From the NCBI RefSeq assembly GCF_029960115.1, contig NZ_JASCOZ010000019.1, forward strand, positions 1-44,583: a DNA stretch of 44,583 bases, written 5' to 3'. Shown here one piece after another: positions 32,712-41,116 of the stretch. A program made the position numbers and the translations under genes. Below the pieces are notes generated by a model that saw only the letters and a list, made by a program, of their open reading frames with translations, was not told the origin of the DNA and ran no database searches. Numbering within the stretch: the first letter of the stretch is position 1; the number at the start of each line of letters is the position of its first letter. The DNA comes from Stenotrophomonas sp. PS02289. Its GTDB lineage: Bacteria > Pseudomonadota > Gammaproteobacteria > Xanthomonadales > Xanthomonadaceae.

Positions 32712-34442
32712 ATGAACGCAGTAGTGACCGCCAATCTCGTCGGCATCACCGGCATCGCCCGCCGCCTGGTGCAGGACGGCGCGCTGGATGAGGCTGCCGC
32801 CCGCGATGCCATGACCAAGGCGGCGGCGGCGAAGCAGCCTTTGCCGCAGTTCTTCGCCGACAAGAAGCTGGTGACGCCGGCTCAGCTGGCCGCTGCGAAC
32901 GCGTTCGAATTTGGCATGCCGTTGCTGGACGTGTCGGTCTTCGACGCCAATCAGAGCGCAATCAGCCTGGTCAGCGAAGAACTGCTGCGTAAGCATCATG
33001 TGCTGCCGCTATTCAAGCGTGGCGGCAAGCTGTTCATCGGCACCAGTGACCCGACTCACTCCCTTGACGAAATCAAGTTCCACACCAATCTGGTGGTGGA
33101 ACCGATCCTGGTCGATGAAGACCAGATCCGTCGTACCCTGGAGCAGTGGCAGTCCAAGCATGACGCCCTTGGTGGTGGCCTTGGGGGGGACGACGACGGC
33201 ATGGGAGACCTTGACGTCTCGGCCGGGGGGGATGAGGACGGCGGAGCCGCAGACTCGGGCGTTGATGCCAAGGGGGACGACACCCCGGTGGTGAAGTTCG
33301 TCAACAAGGTGCTGGTGGATGCGATCCGCAAGGGCGCATCGGACATCCACTTTGAACCTTACGAAGACGACTATCGCGTTCGCTTCCGCATCGACGGTCT
33401 GCTCAAGAATGTGGCCAAGGCACCGGTCAAGCTCAACCAGCGCATCGCAGCTCGATTGAAGGTGATGTCCCAGCTGGACATCGCCGAAAAGCGCGTGCCG
33501 CAGGATGGTCGCATCAAACTCAATCTGTCCAAGACCAAGCAGATCGACTTCCGCGTCAGCACGCTGCCGACCCTGTTCGGCGAAAAGGTGGTTCTTCGTA
33601 TTCTGGACGGCAGTGCAGCCAAGCTGGGTATCGACAAGCTCGGTTATGAGGAGGTGCAGCAGAAACTGTTCCTTGAAGCCATCCACAAGCCCTACGGCAT
33701 GGTGCTGGTCACCGGCCCGACTGGTTCGGGTAAAACGGTGTCGCTGTACACCGCGCTGGGCATTCTGAACGATGAAACCCGCAACATTTCCACCGCCGAA
33801 GATCCGGTGGAAATCCGCCTTCCGGGTGTCAACCAGGTGCAGCAGAACAACAAGCGCGGCATGACCTTTGCCGCTGCGCTGCGCTCGTTCCTGCGACAGG
33901 ATCCGGACATCATCATGGTCGGCGAAATCCGCGACCTGGAAACCGCGGAAATCGCCATCAAGGCCGCGCAGACCGGTCACATGGTGCTCTCCACGCTGCA
34001 CACCAACGATGCGCCGCAAACCATCGCGCGTCTGATGAACATGGGCATCGCCCCGTTCAACATCACCAGTTCGGTGACCCTGGTGATTGCCCAGCGCCTG
34101 GCGCGCCGGCTTTGCAGCAACTGCAAGCGGCCGGTAGACCTGCCGCCGCATGCGCTGCTGGCCGAAGGCTTCACTCAGGCCCAGCTGGATGCGGGTATCA
34201 CCCTGTATGAAGCGGTCGGCTGCGAAGAATGCACAGAGGGCTACAAGGGACGTACCGGCATCTATCAGGTCATGCCCATGACCGAAGAAATCGCGGTCAT
34301 CGTGTTGGCCGGCGGCAACGCCATCCAGATTGCCGAGGCTGCTCAGAAGGCAGGTATCAACGACCTGCGTCAGTCTGCCTTGGTCAAGGCGGCAGCGGGA
34401 ACGACCAGCTTGGCCGAAATCAATCGCGTGACCAAGGATTGA
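32712..34442 (+). CDS. pilB: type IV pilus extension ATPase PilB
   Basis: 576 residues. N-terminal T2SSE_N domains (residues 1-150), a Gly/Asp-rich linker of about 35 residues (GGGLGGDDDGMGDLDVS region), then the AAA-like secretion ATPase: Walker A GPTGSGKT (about 335-342), Asp box, Walker B IIMVGEIRDLETAEIA, His box QTGHMVLSTLHTNDAPQT, and the tetracysteine zinc site (LCSNC and GCEECTEG). It is the cytoplasmic motor that polymerises pilins through PilC. It follows pilA2 by 57 bp. No retraction ATPase (pilT/U) is in the window. Confidence 0.97.
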   Translation: MNAVVTANLVGITGIARRLVQDGALDEAAARDAMTKAAAAKQPLPQFFADKKLVTPAQLAAANAFEFGMPLLDVSVFDANQSAISLVSEELLRKHHVLPLFKRGGKLFIGTSDPTHSLDEIKFHTNLVVEPILVDEDQIRRTLEQWQSKHDALGGGLGGDDDGMGDLDVSAGGDEDGGAADSGVDAKGDDTPVVKFVNKVLVDAIRKGASDIHFEPYEDDYRVRFRIDGLLKNVAKAPVKLNQRIAARLKVMSQLDIAEKRVPQDGRIKLNLSKTKQIDFRVSTLPTLFGEKVVLRILDGSAAKLGIDKLGYEEVQQKLFLEAIHKPYGMVLVTGPTGSGKTVSLYTALGILNDETRNISTAEDPVEIRLPGVNQVQQNNKRGMTFAAALRSFLRQDPDIIMVGEIRDLETAEIAIKAAQTGHMVLSTLHTNDAPQTIARLMNMGIAPFNITSSVTLVIAQRLARRLCSNCKRPVDLPPHALLAEGFTQAQLDAGITLYEAVGCEECTEGYKGRTGIYQVMPMTEEIAVIVLAGGNAIQIAEAAQKAGINDLRQSALVKAAAGTTSLAEINRVTKD

Positions 34443-34450
34443 TCGGGCCT

Positions 34451-34465
34451 GTTACCATCGGTAAC
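34451..34465 (+). promoter_or_regulatory. GTTACC/GGTAAC palindrome after pilB
   Basis: Perfect 6-bp arms with an ATC spacer, 8 bp after the pilB stop. It could be an operator or a weak hairpin. The remaining 125 bp to the next gene hold no clear promoter. Confidence 0.25.
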
Positions 34466-34590
34466 GCAACACGCCGGCGGGGAGCCGGATTCAACATTCG
34501 ATTGCCAGCCGGTGCCGACCACGGTGCCGCGCTTGGCTGCAACCATGAATACGGGTAGTTGGCCCGGCTGAACGCAGTGGGGATGCAAGC

Positions 34591-37500
34591 ATGACGTTGG
34601 CGAAAAGCAGGGCGGGTACCTGGCTGTTGTGGATCTTTGTGCTGTCCGGTTTTTCCGGGCTGATCTACCAGTCAATCTGGACGCAGTATCTGGGCCTGTT
34701 CCTTGGCCACTCTTCCTACGCGCAGTCGCTCGTGCTTATCCTCTTCATGGGGGGCATGGCGGTAGGGGCTTGGTTGGTCAGCCGCTGGAGCAGCCGGGTG
34801 CGACGACCGCTGCTGGCGTACGCCATCATCGAAGTTGTAATTGGCCTGTTGGGGCTGTGCTTTGACGGCATCTACCAGGGCTTGACGGGCTGGGCCTACG
34901 GTCACCTGTTGCCGATGCTTCCCGCCGGCCAGCTGCAGAATGTGCGCTGGCTGCTGGCGGCAGTGATGGTCCTTCCCCAATGTATCCTGCTGGGGGCCAC
35001 GTTCCCGCTGATGAGCGCCGGGTACATCCGCCTGCAGGAGCATGCGGAAGGGCGCGTACTGGCAGGCCTGTATTTCTCCAATAGTCTTGGCGCGGCCATC
35101 GGTGCTCTTGCGTCCACCTATGTCTTGCTGCCGGCCATCGGTATGCCCGGCACGGTCTTCTCTGCTGGACTGATCAACATCCTCGTAGCTGTAATGGTCT
35201 ATCCGCTCAGCAAGAGCGAGATCGCGCTACCTGGTGAGCCGGTCGCTCCCGTGCCGGAACCTGCTGCCGCGCGCGAAGAGCACATCGGGAAGTCAGGGAT
35301 CTCCACGCCGCTGCTGGTCCTGCTGGTGGCAGGTCTTACCGGTGCAGCCTCATTTGTCTATGAAATCACCTGGATCCGGATGCTGTCGCTGGCGCTGGGT
35401 ACCACTATCCATTCCTTCGAGCTGATGCTGGCGGCCTTCATCCTGGGCATCGCCATGGGCGGCCTGTGGCTGAAGAATCGTGCCGACCGGCTGACCTCAC
35501 CACTGGTCACGGCCGGCTGGATCCAGGTCTGGATGGGCATTGCTGCCCTGGCGTCGATGTTTGTGTACGCCAATGCCTTTGAATGGGTCGGCTGGCTGAT
35601 GAGGGTGATCACCCATACAGCGGAGGGGTACGGCGTCTTCAACCTTGCCAGCGCGGGCATCGCCCTGCTCGTCATGTTCCCGGCGGCATTCTTCGCAGGC
35701 ATGACCCTTCCGCTGCTTACGCTCGCGCTGCTTCGCGAGGGGCATGGTGAGAAATCCATCGGCCAGGCTTACGCCTTCAACACGCTGGGCGCAATCGTTG
35801 GTGTGCTGGCAGCAGTGCATGTGCTGATGCCGGTCCTGGGCCTGAAATATGCGCTGCTTGCTGCTGCAGCCCTTGATATTGCGCTTGGTCTGATCTTGCT
35901 GGCCCGCTTTGCTCCGGCATCCTCGTCGGCACGTGTGCCGGCGCTGGCACCAGCGGGTGCCGTCTCCGCCATTGCCCTGATCTGCGCCTCCTGGTTCGTG
36001 ACGTTCGATCCTGTGGTGCTCAACTCCTCGGTCTTCCGTCATGGCACGACCAAGCAGCAAGGCAACGTCAAGACATTGTTCTTCAAGGATGGAAAGACCG
36101 CGACAGTAGTGGTGTCCGAAGTGGGTGACGGGAACAACGCCGTTCGGATGATTTCCACCAATGGAAAGGTGGATGCTGGCATGGCCAGCTCCATCGCCCA
36201 GTCCCCGACCTCCGATGAGGCCACGATGGTCCTGCTGGCGGCGGTGCCGCTGTCGATGCGGGATCATTATGATCGGGTGGGTGTCATCGGTTTCGGCTCC
36301 GGATTGAGCACCCATACGTTGATGGGCCATGAAAAGATTGGTCGGGTTGATACTGTCGAGATTGAGCCGGCAATGGTTGAAGGTGCCCGTCATTTCGGCG
36401 AGCGTGTTGCCCGCGCGTACACAGATCCCCGCTCACACGTGATCATCGATGACGCAAAGGCGTACTTCGCCTCGGTTCCGGACAAGTACGATCTCATCAT
36501 CTCCGAACCGTCCAATCCTTGGGTGGGCGGTACCGCGTCGCTGTTCAGTACCGAGTTCTACGGCTACATTCCGAAGCAGCTCAACGACGATGGTCTGTTC
36601 GTCCAGTGGCTGCAGCTGTATGAGATCACCCCAGATCTGGTGAACTCTGTGCTGTCGGCCATGTTGTCCAATTTCAAGGACGTCAGGGCCTACCTGGCAA
36701 ATGAGAACGACCTGATTCTGGTCGCGTCCCCTCGCGGCCAGGTGCCTGAGCTGGGCGGAGCCATCTTCCAGCAGCCCCTACTGGCTGCAGATCTTTCGCG
36801 AATCGGGGTGTCCGGCCTGCGGGATCTGCAGGACACGCAGGTCATGAACCGGAAGGGGTTGGAGGGTTACCTCACCCTGTATCCCCACCAGATGAATTCG
36901 GACATGTTCCCGGTGCTGAAGCTGCAGGCACCGCGCGCCCGGTTCGAGCGGGGGGCGGTGACCGATTTCGTCGAGTTGGGCGCGGCTCCCTGGCCGGTGT
37001 CGCGGTGGCTGGGTGGGCCGGCCGCCCGTACTGCCACTACGCCCGCGGGAACCAATCGTCTTGGTCTGGATGCCGTCAGGCAGGGCGAGGTTGCGCGCGA
37101 GATCTTCGCGTCGCTGGTGGAGGGGAGCAAGGACACCACCAAAAGCATGACCGTCCGAGATGATGTGGAGGTGGATGCCTTGCGCGGTCTCGCTACTGCA
37201 TGCGAACTGGACAGCCGCCCGCAACATAGTGCGAACCTGATCTTCTCGCTGGCCAGTGAAACAACTGCTCACCTTGATCCGGAGCGGCTGCGTCGCCTCT
37301 GGGGTAAGCCGGAATGGTTGCGCTGCCCGGTGCAGGATGACGCGCTCAAGGGGGTCCTTGAGTTCGTTTCGGCGGTGGCCGAGGAACGTCATGTGGACGT
37401 TATCCGCACTGGTCTTGAACTGCTGGATGGCCCGCATGGCCAAGCCCTCCTGCAGGAGCCCGTGTCGGGTTACTACATCATGGGATCCATGCAGTACGCG

Positions 37501-37644
37501 GCGCTGGCCGAAGGTGATTCCGCCATTGCCCAACAACTGGTGCAGCGATACTGGCAACGTCTGGATCGTCAGGCGCAAGCAAGCGCCTCGCTCAGGCTCC
37601 TGGCGTTGCTTGCATCCCGGGCAGACGCGAAGCCGCAGCAGTGA
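34591..37644 (+). CDS. membrane-embedded spermidine/spermine synthase-like protein (fused MFS-like/SpeE domain)
   Basis: 1017 residues. The N-terminal half has two blocks of hydrophobic helices (about residues 10-210 and 240-460), beginning GFSGLIYQSIWTQYLGL, a typical fused transporter/spermidine-synthase start. A SpeE-like Rossmann domain follows (about 510-720): VGVIGFGSGLSTHTL (SAM-type Gly-rich loop), VDTVEIEPAMVEGARHF, HVIIDDAKAYF, YDLIISEPSNPWVGG, then LFVQWLQLYE. The last 250 residues are soluble, mostly helical and not recognised. Usual SpeE catalytic Asp-rich spacing is partly kept, so aminopropyl transfer is possible but unproven. Position directly after pilB suggests a link to the pilus or envelope, perhaps pilin modification (inference). 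Confidence 0.8.
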   Translation: MTLAKSRAGTWLLWIFVLSGFSGLIYQSIWTQYLGLFLGHSSYAQSLVLILFMGGMAVGAWLVSRWSSRVRRPLLAYAIIEVVIGLLGLCFDGIYQGLTGWAYGHLLPMLPAGQLQNVRWLLAAVMVLPQCILLGATFPLMSAGYIRLQEHAEGRVLAGLYFSNSLGAAIGALASTYVLLPAIGMPGTVFSAGLINILVAVMVYPLSKSEIALPGEPVAPVPEPAAAREEHIGKSGISTPLLVLLVAGLTGAASFVYEITWIRMLSLALGTTIHSFELMLAAFILGIAMGGLWLKNRADRLTSPLVTAGWIQVWMGIAALASMFVYANAFEWVGWLMRVITHTAEGYGVFNLASAGIALLVMFPAAFFAGMTLPLLTLALLREGHGEKSIGQAYAFNTLGAIVGVLAAVHVLMPVLGLKYALLAAAALDIALGLILLARFAPASSSARVPALAPAGAVSAIALICASWFVTFDPVVLNSSVFRHGTTKQQGNVKTLFFKDGKTATVVVSEVGDGNNAVRMISTNGKVDAGMASSIAQSPTSDEATMVLLAAVPLSMRDHYDRVGVIGFGSGLSTHTLMGHEKIGRVDTVEIEPAMVEGARHFGERVARAYTDPRSHVIIDDAKAYFASVPDKYDLIISEPSNPWVGGTASLFSTEFYGYIPKQLNDDGLFVQWLQLYEITPDLVNSVLSAMLSNFKDVRAYLANENDLILVASPRGQVPELGGAIFQQPLLAADLSRIGVSGLRDLQDTQVMNRKGLEGYLTLYPHQMNSDMFPVLKLQAPRARFERGAVTDFVELGAAPWPVSRWLGGPAARTATTPAGTNRLGLDAVRQGEVAREIFASLVEGSKDTTKSMTVRDDVEVDALRGLATACELDSRPQHSANLIFSLASETTAHLDPERLRRLWGKPEWLRCPVQDDALKGVLEFVSAVAEERHVDVIRTGLELLDGPHGQALLQEPVSGYYIMGSMQYAALAEGDSAIAQQLVQRYWQRLDRQAQASASLRLLALLASRADAKPQQ

Positions 37645-37652
37645 TGAACTTG

Positions 37653-37677
37653 AAGGCCCCGCAGCAGCGGGGCCTTT
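37653..37677 (+). terminator. intrinsic terminator after the SpeE-like gene
   Basis: AAGGCCCCGC/GCGGGGCCTT with a short loop, then TTTCCGTTT. It starts 9 bp after the stop and marks the left border of the accessory island. Confidence 0.88.
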
Positions 37678-37702
37678 CCGTTTCCAGAGCCGCAAGGGAT
37701 CT

Positions 37703-38096
37703 ATGAAGCACTGGATTGCAATCGCAGTCGCGCTAGGAATCTCATTCGTCAGCTCATCGAGCGAGGGAATGCCTGTCTATTCCTCTCCTCAGTACTCGGC
37801 GATTGAGCTCAAGTTCCTTCGTATGGAAGTATCTGATGGCTGGCTACTCGGGCTTTTCCGAATTGTAAACACGAGTGATGCGCCTGTTTCGTACCTCCTC
37901 TGGTCGGAAACAGGAACGTCGGTGCCGAGGCTGCAGCGAGTTCAGGGCCTACACCGCCGAACTTCGTTGCCTTGCGGCGAAATTCTCGGATGCGTTCTGC
38001 ATCGGGGATAACTGTGAAACGGTGGTCAGAAAGAGAATCAACGACATCATAAATGGCATTCTTCCAAAGGTGAGAGATGGGACGTACGGAAACTAA
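37703..38096 (+). pseudogene. broken chimera: secreted-paralog head joined out of frame to an unrelated tail
   Basis: Frame 1 gives 102 residues from the ATG at 37703 to 38011: signal peptide (MKHWIAIAVALGISFVSSSS), then IELKFLRMEVSDGWLLGLFRIVNTSDAPVSYLLW, which resembles the secreted proteins at 38723 and 40495 (VGxxSVRNxGDxV pattern). After about residue 75 the frame loses sense. Another frame from about 37935 to 38096 continues as SEFRAYTAELRCLAAKFSDA and FCIGDNCETVVRKRINDII. This tail recurs in the fragment at 39640-39868. So the locus joins two different gene pieces with a frame change; the 102-residue product may still be made. Confidence 0.65.
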
Positions 38097-38418
38097 GCTG
38101 GGGATCTGCATTGCCGGTGTTGCGGTCCTCCTTGCTGCCTGCTCCGCAGAGCATGTGGTTTGCGGTAGCGTAAAGCCTGCTAACCCGAACGAGGTCGAAT
38201 CGAAGATTCTGGAGGTTGCAACGAAGCAGACTCTCGCCTACTGCAGTATCGAAGGGGCGAGTTGCGATATAGCTGCGTACGAAACACGCGGAGGCAGGAC
38301 GGTCAGGATCGCAAGGGTATTCGCCGAGGATGGGAAATGCCTGGGTGCCCTTGGGGACGAGAAGTACTTTTCGTTTGATGAATCAGGTAATCTGCAAAAG
38401 ATCATCGGCGGAATGTAA
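38077..38418 (+). CDS. small lipoprotein, function unknown
   Basis: 113 residues. Signal peptide with lipobox LLAAC (Cys22), so it is lipid-anchored after processing. Mature part has Cys at VVCGSV, AYCSIEGASCDI and GKCLGA, an even set able to form two disulfides, and the strand-rich end YFSFDESGNLQKIIGGM. The ATG overlaps the broken tail of the previous locus by 20 bp and has AAGGTGAG upstream. Not recognised; lipoproteins of this size in such islands can be immunity or accessory factors, but there is no direct evidence. Confidence 0.65.
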   Translation: MGRTETKLGICIAGVAVLLAACSAEHVVCGSVKPANPNEVESKILEVATKQTLAYCSIEGASCDIAAYETRGGRTVRIARVFAEDGKCLGALGDEKYFSFDESGNLQKIIGGM

Positions 38419-38722
38419 CGCGTCTATTTGTGGCATGGCTGCGTATCTGAAGAATTTGCGTCCCCGGTTCGCTCGAAAGAAGTGGATCATGTGAACGACT
38501 CTCGGACGTGGGGTGATCGCGCGACGCCGGGGATAGAGAGCCTTGATTCAACGCTGAAGAATAGGTCGCGTCAGGATCCGCGCGTATGCGAGCAGCAGAA
38601 TGAGGCTATCCTGTAGGGGCGCATGCGGGGCAGCATCATCGCGGCAATTCTGGATTCGTCCCAGAGATGGGGTCGAAGTGGTCTTCACGAAACCAATCCA
38701 TGGTGATGTCAAAGGTCGCTCG
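38419..38722 (+). other. 304-bp gap with gene remnants only
   Basis: No convincing gene. A 41-codon frame (GTG 38491 to 38616) and a 27-codon frame (ATG 38623 to 38706, ending HETNPW) both lack Shine-Dalgarno signals and read like tails of longer proteins. They may be decayed pieces, as elsewhere in this island. Confidence 0.5.
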
Positions 38723-39259
38723 ATGAAATTTTCACGATATCGAACAGTCATTTTGGTGCATTCCTTCGCGTTTGCCCTGGCGATGATGATTGCGCAGCCG
38801 GCGGGTGCGGCAATGAGAGAATGTGTAGCTGTTGAGGCAGTGTTAACCCATGTCGCAGAGACCGATCACGGCTCTGTCGGAATTGTTTCCGTGCGCAATA
38901 GTGGCGATGAGGTGATTTCACTCGATTGGGGCGGGCGCGCACTTGATCCAAAACTGGGTTATGAAGTCGAAGTACTTCATCCGGTCTCGTACTTTGTCCA
39001 ATCGCGCAGTGTCGGTGATTCGAGCTGGATACCGCACATTGTCCTGGGTACCTTTGCGCCTCCTGATGGTAGCGTTGAGGTAAAGGCGGGGGACAGGGCA
39101 AATGTAGCAGTTGGCATGGAGGGTATTCGCCAAGGTTCACATGAGGAGGAGATGGAATTCTCTGTGAACCTGTTTGATCGTGAAACTGGTTGTAGTGTCA
39201 CTACACAATCGTTCCAGAAGAGCGACTTTTTTAGTGATGGACCGGCCGGGCTCCTATAG
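38723..39259 (+). CDS. secreted beta-rich protein, island paralog family (member B)
   Basis: 178 residues from the ATG at 38723. Signal peptide of about 29 residues ending GAA. The mature protein is strand-rich: ECVAVEAVLTHVAETDHGSV, GIVSVRNSGDEVISLDWGG, WIPHIVLGTFAPPDGSVEVKAGD, FSVNLFDRETGCSVTTQSF. It shares with the protein at 40495 an early Cys, the VGxxSVRNxGD block, a Trp-containing central strand, the PPG/D-x-SVEVxxGD block and a late Cys; the two Cys may form a disulfide. No family recognised; a periplasmic beta-sandwich is the likely fold. Codon bias is weaker than in the pil genes. Confidence 0.7.
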   Translation: MKFSRYRTVILVHSFAFALAMMIAQPAGAAMRECVAVEAVLTHVAETDHGSVGIVSVRNSGDEVISLDWGGRALDPKLGYEVEVLHPVSYFVQSRSVGDSSWIPHIVLGTFAPPDGSVEVKAGDRANVAVGMEGIRQGSHEEEMEFSVNLFDRETGCSVTTQSFQKSDFFSDGPAGLL

Positions 39260-39296
39260 GCACGCTATCGCGTCACAATTAAATTACTGAATCTGG

Positions 39297-39617
39297 ATGC
39301 GCACCATGACGGCATTGAGTTGGCTGGTACCGACACTGTTCTATCTGCTGGTGGCGGCGATGGTGGTAAGCGCTGCTGCCGTAATCGTCGCAAGGCGAAC
39401 TGTTAACAAGTCCGGAAATGAAGAGCAGATTGGGGAGCTGGACATTCTCCCTCTGAATTCGCCTGGCGAAGCGCGGAACAGGTTCGCGGCGGTACGCTCG
39501 GTATTGAAGTCGGGCGTCACCGGGCCAGCTGGTGCACTCGTACTGCTCGGCGCGCTTATCTGGATAGCGATAGTGATCCTTTTCTTTGTGGGAATGCTGA
39601 TCATCGCGACAGGCTAG
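39297..39617 (+). CDS. small two-helix membrane protein, island paralog pair (member 1)
   Basis: 106 residues (an ATG at 39306 is the alternative start). TM1 (about residues 9-32), a cytoplasmic middle (VARRTVNKSGNEEQIGELDILPLNSPGEARNRFAAVRSV), TM2 (GALVLLGALIWIAIVILFFVGM). The order matches the protein at 43466: helix, ARR, acidic EE, L-IL, Ser, then F-A---V---G---PA and a second helix with a Trp. Function unknown. Confidence 0.6.
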   Translation: MRTMTALSWLVPTLFYLLVAAMVVSAAAVIVARRTVNKSGNEEQIGELDILPLNSPGEARNRFAAVRSVLKSGVTGPAGALVLLGALIWIAIVILFFVGMLIIATG

Positions 39618-39639
39618 GGGATTTCATTGGCCGAACTAA

Positions 39640-39868
39640 CGGAGCGGGGGCGGCACGTCGAACTGGCTGGCGATCGGCTTGGTTACATTTGACGGCAAGG
39701 GAGGGCGGCTCGATAGTGAGTTCAGAGCGTATGCTGCTGAACTGCGGGCCTTTCCGTCAAGTTGTCCAGTACATTCTGTGTCGATGACAACTGTGAAGGC
39801 GTGGTCGGGCAACGAATCAGTGACTGGACCGGCCAAGATTTCGTGGGCACCTCTCTCGTTACCATTGA
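39640..39868 (+). pseudogene. frameshifted gene fragment sharing the tail of the 37703 locus
   Basis: From a stop at 39637 the frame reads NWLAIGLVTFDGKGGRLDSE then FRAYAAELRAFPSS and loses sense near 39750. One base further on, the continuing frame gives KLSSTFCVDDNCEGVVGQRI and ends at the TAG at 39866-39868. The pieces align with SEFRAYTAELRCLAAKFSDA/FCIGDNCETVVRKRI at 37935-38050; a missing T in the run at 39748-39750 explains the shift. The first part of the gene is absent. Bases 39869-39946 hold only the ribosome site of the next gene. Confidence 0.65.
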
Positions 39869-39946
39869 TTGTGGCTCTGCGTAGTCTTCGAAATTCTGGA
39901 CGACCCAGAACCTCACCAGTCCAGAGTGCACTTGAGAGGATCTGAG

Positions 39947-40390
39947 TTGTTGCAAGCGAAGCATTGGGCATGGGTTAACGGAATTTTCCTGATTGCGAAC
40001 GTCGTCGGTGGCTCAACGATGAGCGGCAGCGCTGCGCTGCCAGTCGCGTCAGGCGGGGCAAAGGAACTTGTCGTGCTGGCGATCGCCGCTGCGTTAGCGG
40101 TCATCGCAGTTGGCGCTTCGGGCTATCATCTATCCGGCAATGGGAAAGGTTGGAAGAAGCCCTCAGTTCGTCGATGCCCAATCAATTTCGGCGACCCTAT
40201 GCAGACTATCTACATTGGAGTCTTGGCGATCATTGCGCAGGCAACAGGTTTGGCGCTTGTCGCTTCAGTGAGGGCGGAGCAAGTGATGCTGATGCTAAGT
40301 CTCGGTATCGGGGCTCTTGCAGGAAGTCTGACCGTGAGTACTGCCATTTTCGGCAGGGTCATGCCTGGCAGATTCAATGATGATCAATGA
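39947..40390 (+). CDS. small polytopic membrane protein, function unknown
   Basis: 147 residues from the TTG at 39947, preceded by GAGAGGA at 7 bases; the frame is open further up but would cross the pseudogene. Three to four hydrophobic segments: WVNGIFLIANVVGG (weak), ELVVLAIAAALAVIAVGASG, IYIGVLAIIAQATGLALVASV, and MLMLSLGIGALAGSLTVSTA. A basic loop (GNGKGWKKPSVRR) lies between helices 2 and 3. Not recognised. It starts a chain of overlapping or abutting genes up to 41421. Confidence 0.55.
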   Translation: MLQAKHWAWVNGIFLIANVVGGSTMSGSAALPVASGGAKELVVLAIAAALAVIAVGASGYHLSGNGKGWKKPSVRRCPINFGDPMQTIYIGVLAIIAQATGLALVASVRAEQVMLMLSLGIGALAGSLTVSTAIFGRVMPGRFNDDQ

Positions 40391-40493
40391 CCTGGTGCAG
40401 GCTCTGACGATGTCTCGCTACGAAGTTGCAGTCTCCACGAAATCCTGCCCATTCCAATATGCCAATGGTGAGAATGGGCATCCGGTGAACTGA
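40377..40493 (+). CDS. possible 38-residue coupled ORF
   Basis: ATG at 40377 overlaps the end of the previous gene by 14 bp and its stop is 1 bp before the ATG at 40495. Product begins MMINDLVQALTMSRYEVAV. The exact fit suggests coupling, but there is no recognisable family and it may be chance. Confidence 0.25.
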   Translation: MMINDLVQALTMSRYEVAVSTKSCPFQYANGENGHPVN

Positions 40494-40494
40494 C

Positions 40495-40986
40495 ATGATG
40501 AGAATGGCGCCACAGTACTTCCATTGCCTGCCTGTTGCATTGGTTCTTGCGTGGGCCGTCACGGGGTTTGGTTGGTCCAGTTCAGTCGCGAGCGCGGCTG
40601 AAAACTGTTCAGCGGAGATCCGATATCTGGGCACTAGCAACGCCTATGGGAAAGACACCGTGGGAGTCTTCTCAGTGAGAAACACCGGGGACGGTGTATA
40701 TAAGTTTGCGGTGCCTGACCGCAAGGGCGTGATGCACTACATGTACGCAGAGGTGCAAGTCGAAGACGGTCGCGGCGGGTGGAAGCCCCGCAGCGTGCAA
40801 CTGGACTCATGGAGGCGTCCCCCTGGCGAGCTGAGCGTCCGCCCAGGGCATGTCGTGAAGGCGGCAGTAAGTGATGCCGTCTTTCGAGGGCAGGCAGAAG
40901 CCGGCCATCGTTACACCGTCCTGTTTCGGGACCTTTTGTTCCAGTGCTCTGTGATGTCCGAGCCGTTCCTCGTCGAGGAGATCTGA
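40495..40986 (+). CDS. secreted beta-rich protein, island paralog family (member C)
   Basis: 163 residues (ATGs at 40498 and 40504 are alternatives). Signal peptide of about 34 residues ending ASA. Mature strands: CSAEIRYLGTSN, DTVGVFSVRNTGDGVYKFAV, MYAEVQVEDGRGGWKPRSVQ, RRPPGELSVRPGHVVKAAVS, YTVLFRDLLFQCSVMSEPF. Paralog of 38723 and of the head of 37703 (shared early and late Cys, VGVFSVRNTGD, PPGELSVRPG). Possible extracytoplasmic binding or immunity protein; no direct evidence. Confidence 0.7.
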   Translation: MMRMAPQYFHCLPVALVLAWAVTGFGWSSSVASAAENCSAEIRYLGTSNAYGKDTVGVFSVRNTGDGVYKFAVPDRKGVMHYMYAEVQVEDGRGGWKPRSVQLDSWRRPPGELSVRPGHVVKAAVSDAVFRGQAEAGHRYTVLFRDLLFQCSVMSEPFLVEEI

Positions 40987-40987
40987 G

Positions 40988-41116
40988 GTGATCGAATTGG
41001 CCGCTAAAGCGCGTTTCTTAATTGCCGGCTCACTAACAGTGTCAGTCAAATCAGATCAGGTTCGGGTTGCGGATGTGTCAAGGCATCCAGACGTCAGTGC
41101 GGGTGACAGTCGATGA
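40988..41116 (+). CDS. possible 42-residue coupled ORF
   Basis: GTG at 40988 has a perfect GAGGAG 7 bases upstream and follows the previous stop by 1 bp; its stop overlaps the next start (ATGA at 41113-41116). The product starts VIELAAKARFLIAGSLTVSV. The signals on both ends are better than for most genes in the island, but the peptide is not recognised; it could also be the remnant of a longer gene. Confidence 0.4.
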   Translation: MIELAAKARFLIAGSLTVSVKSDQVRVADVSRHPDVSAGDSR

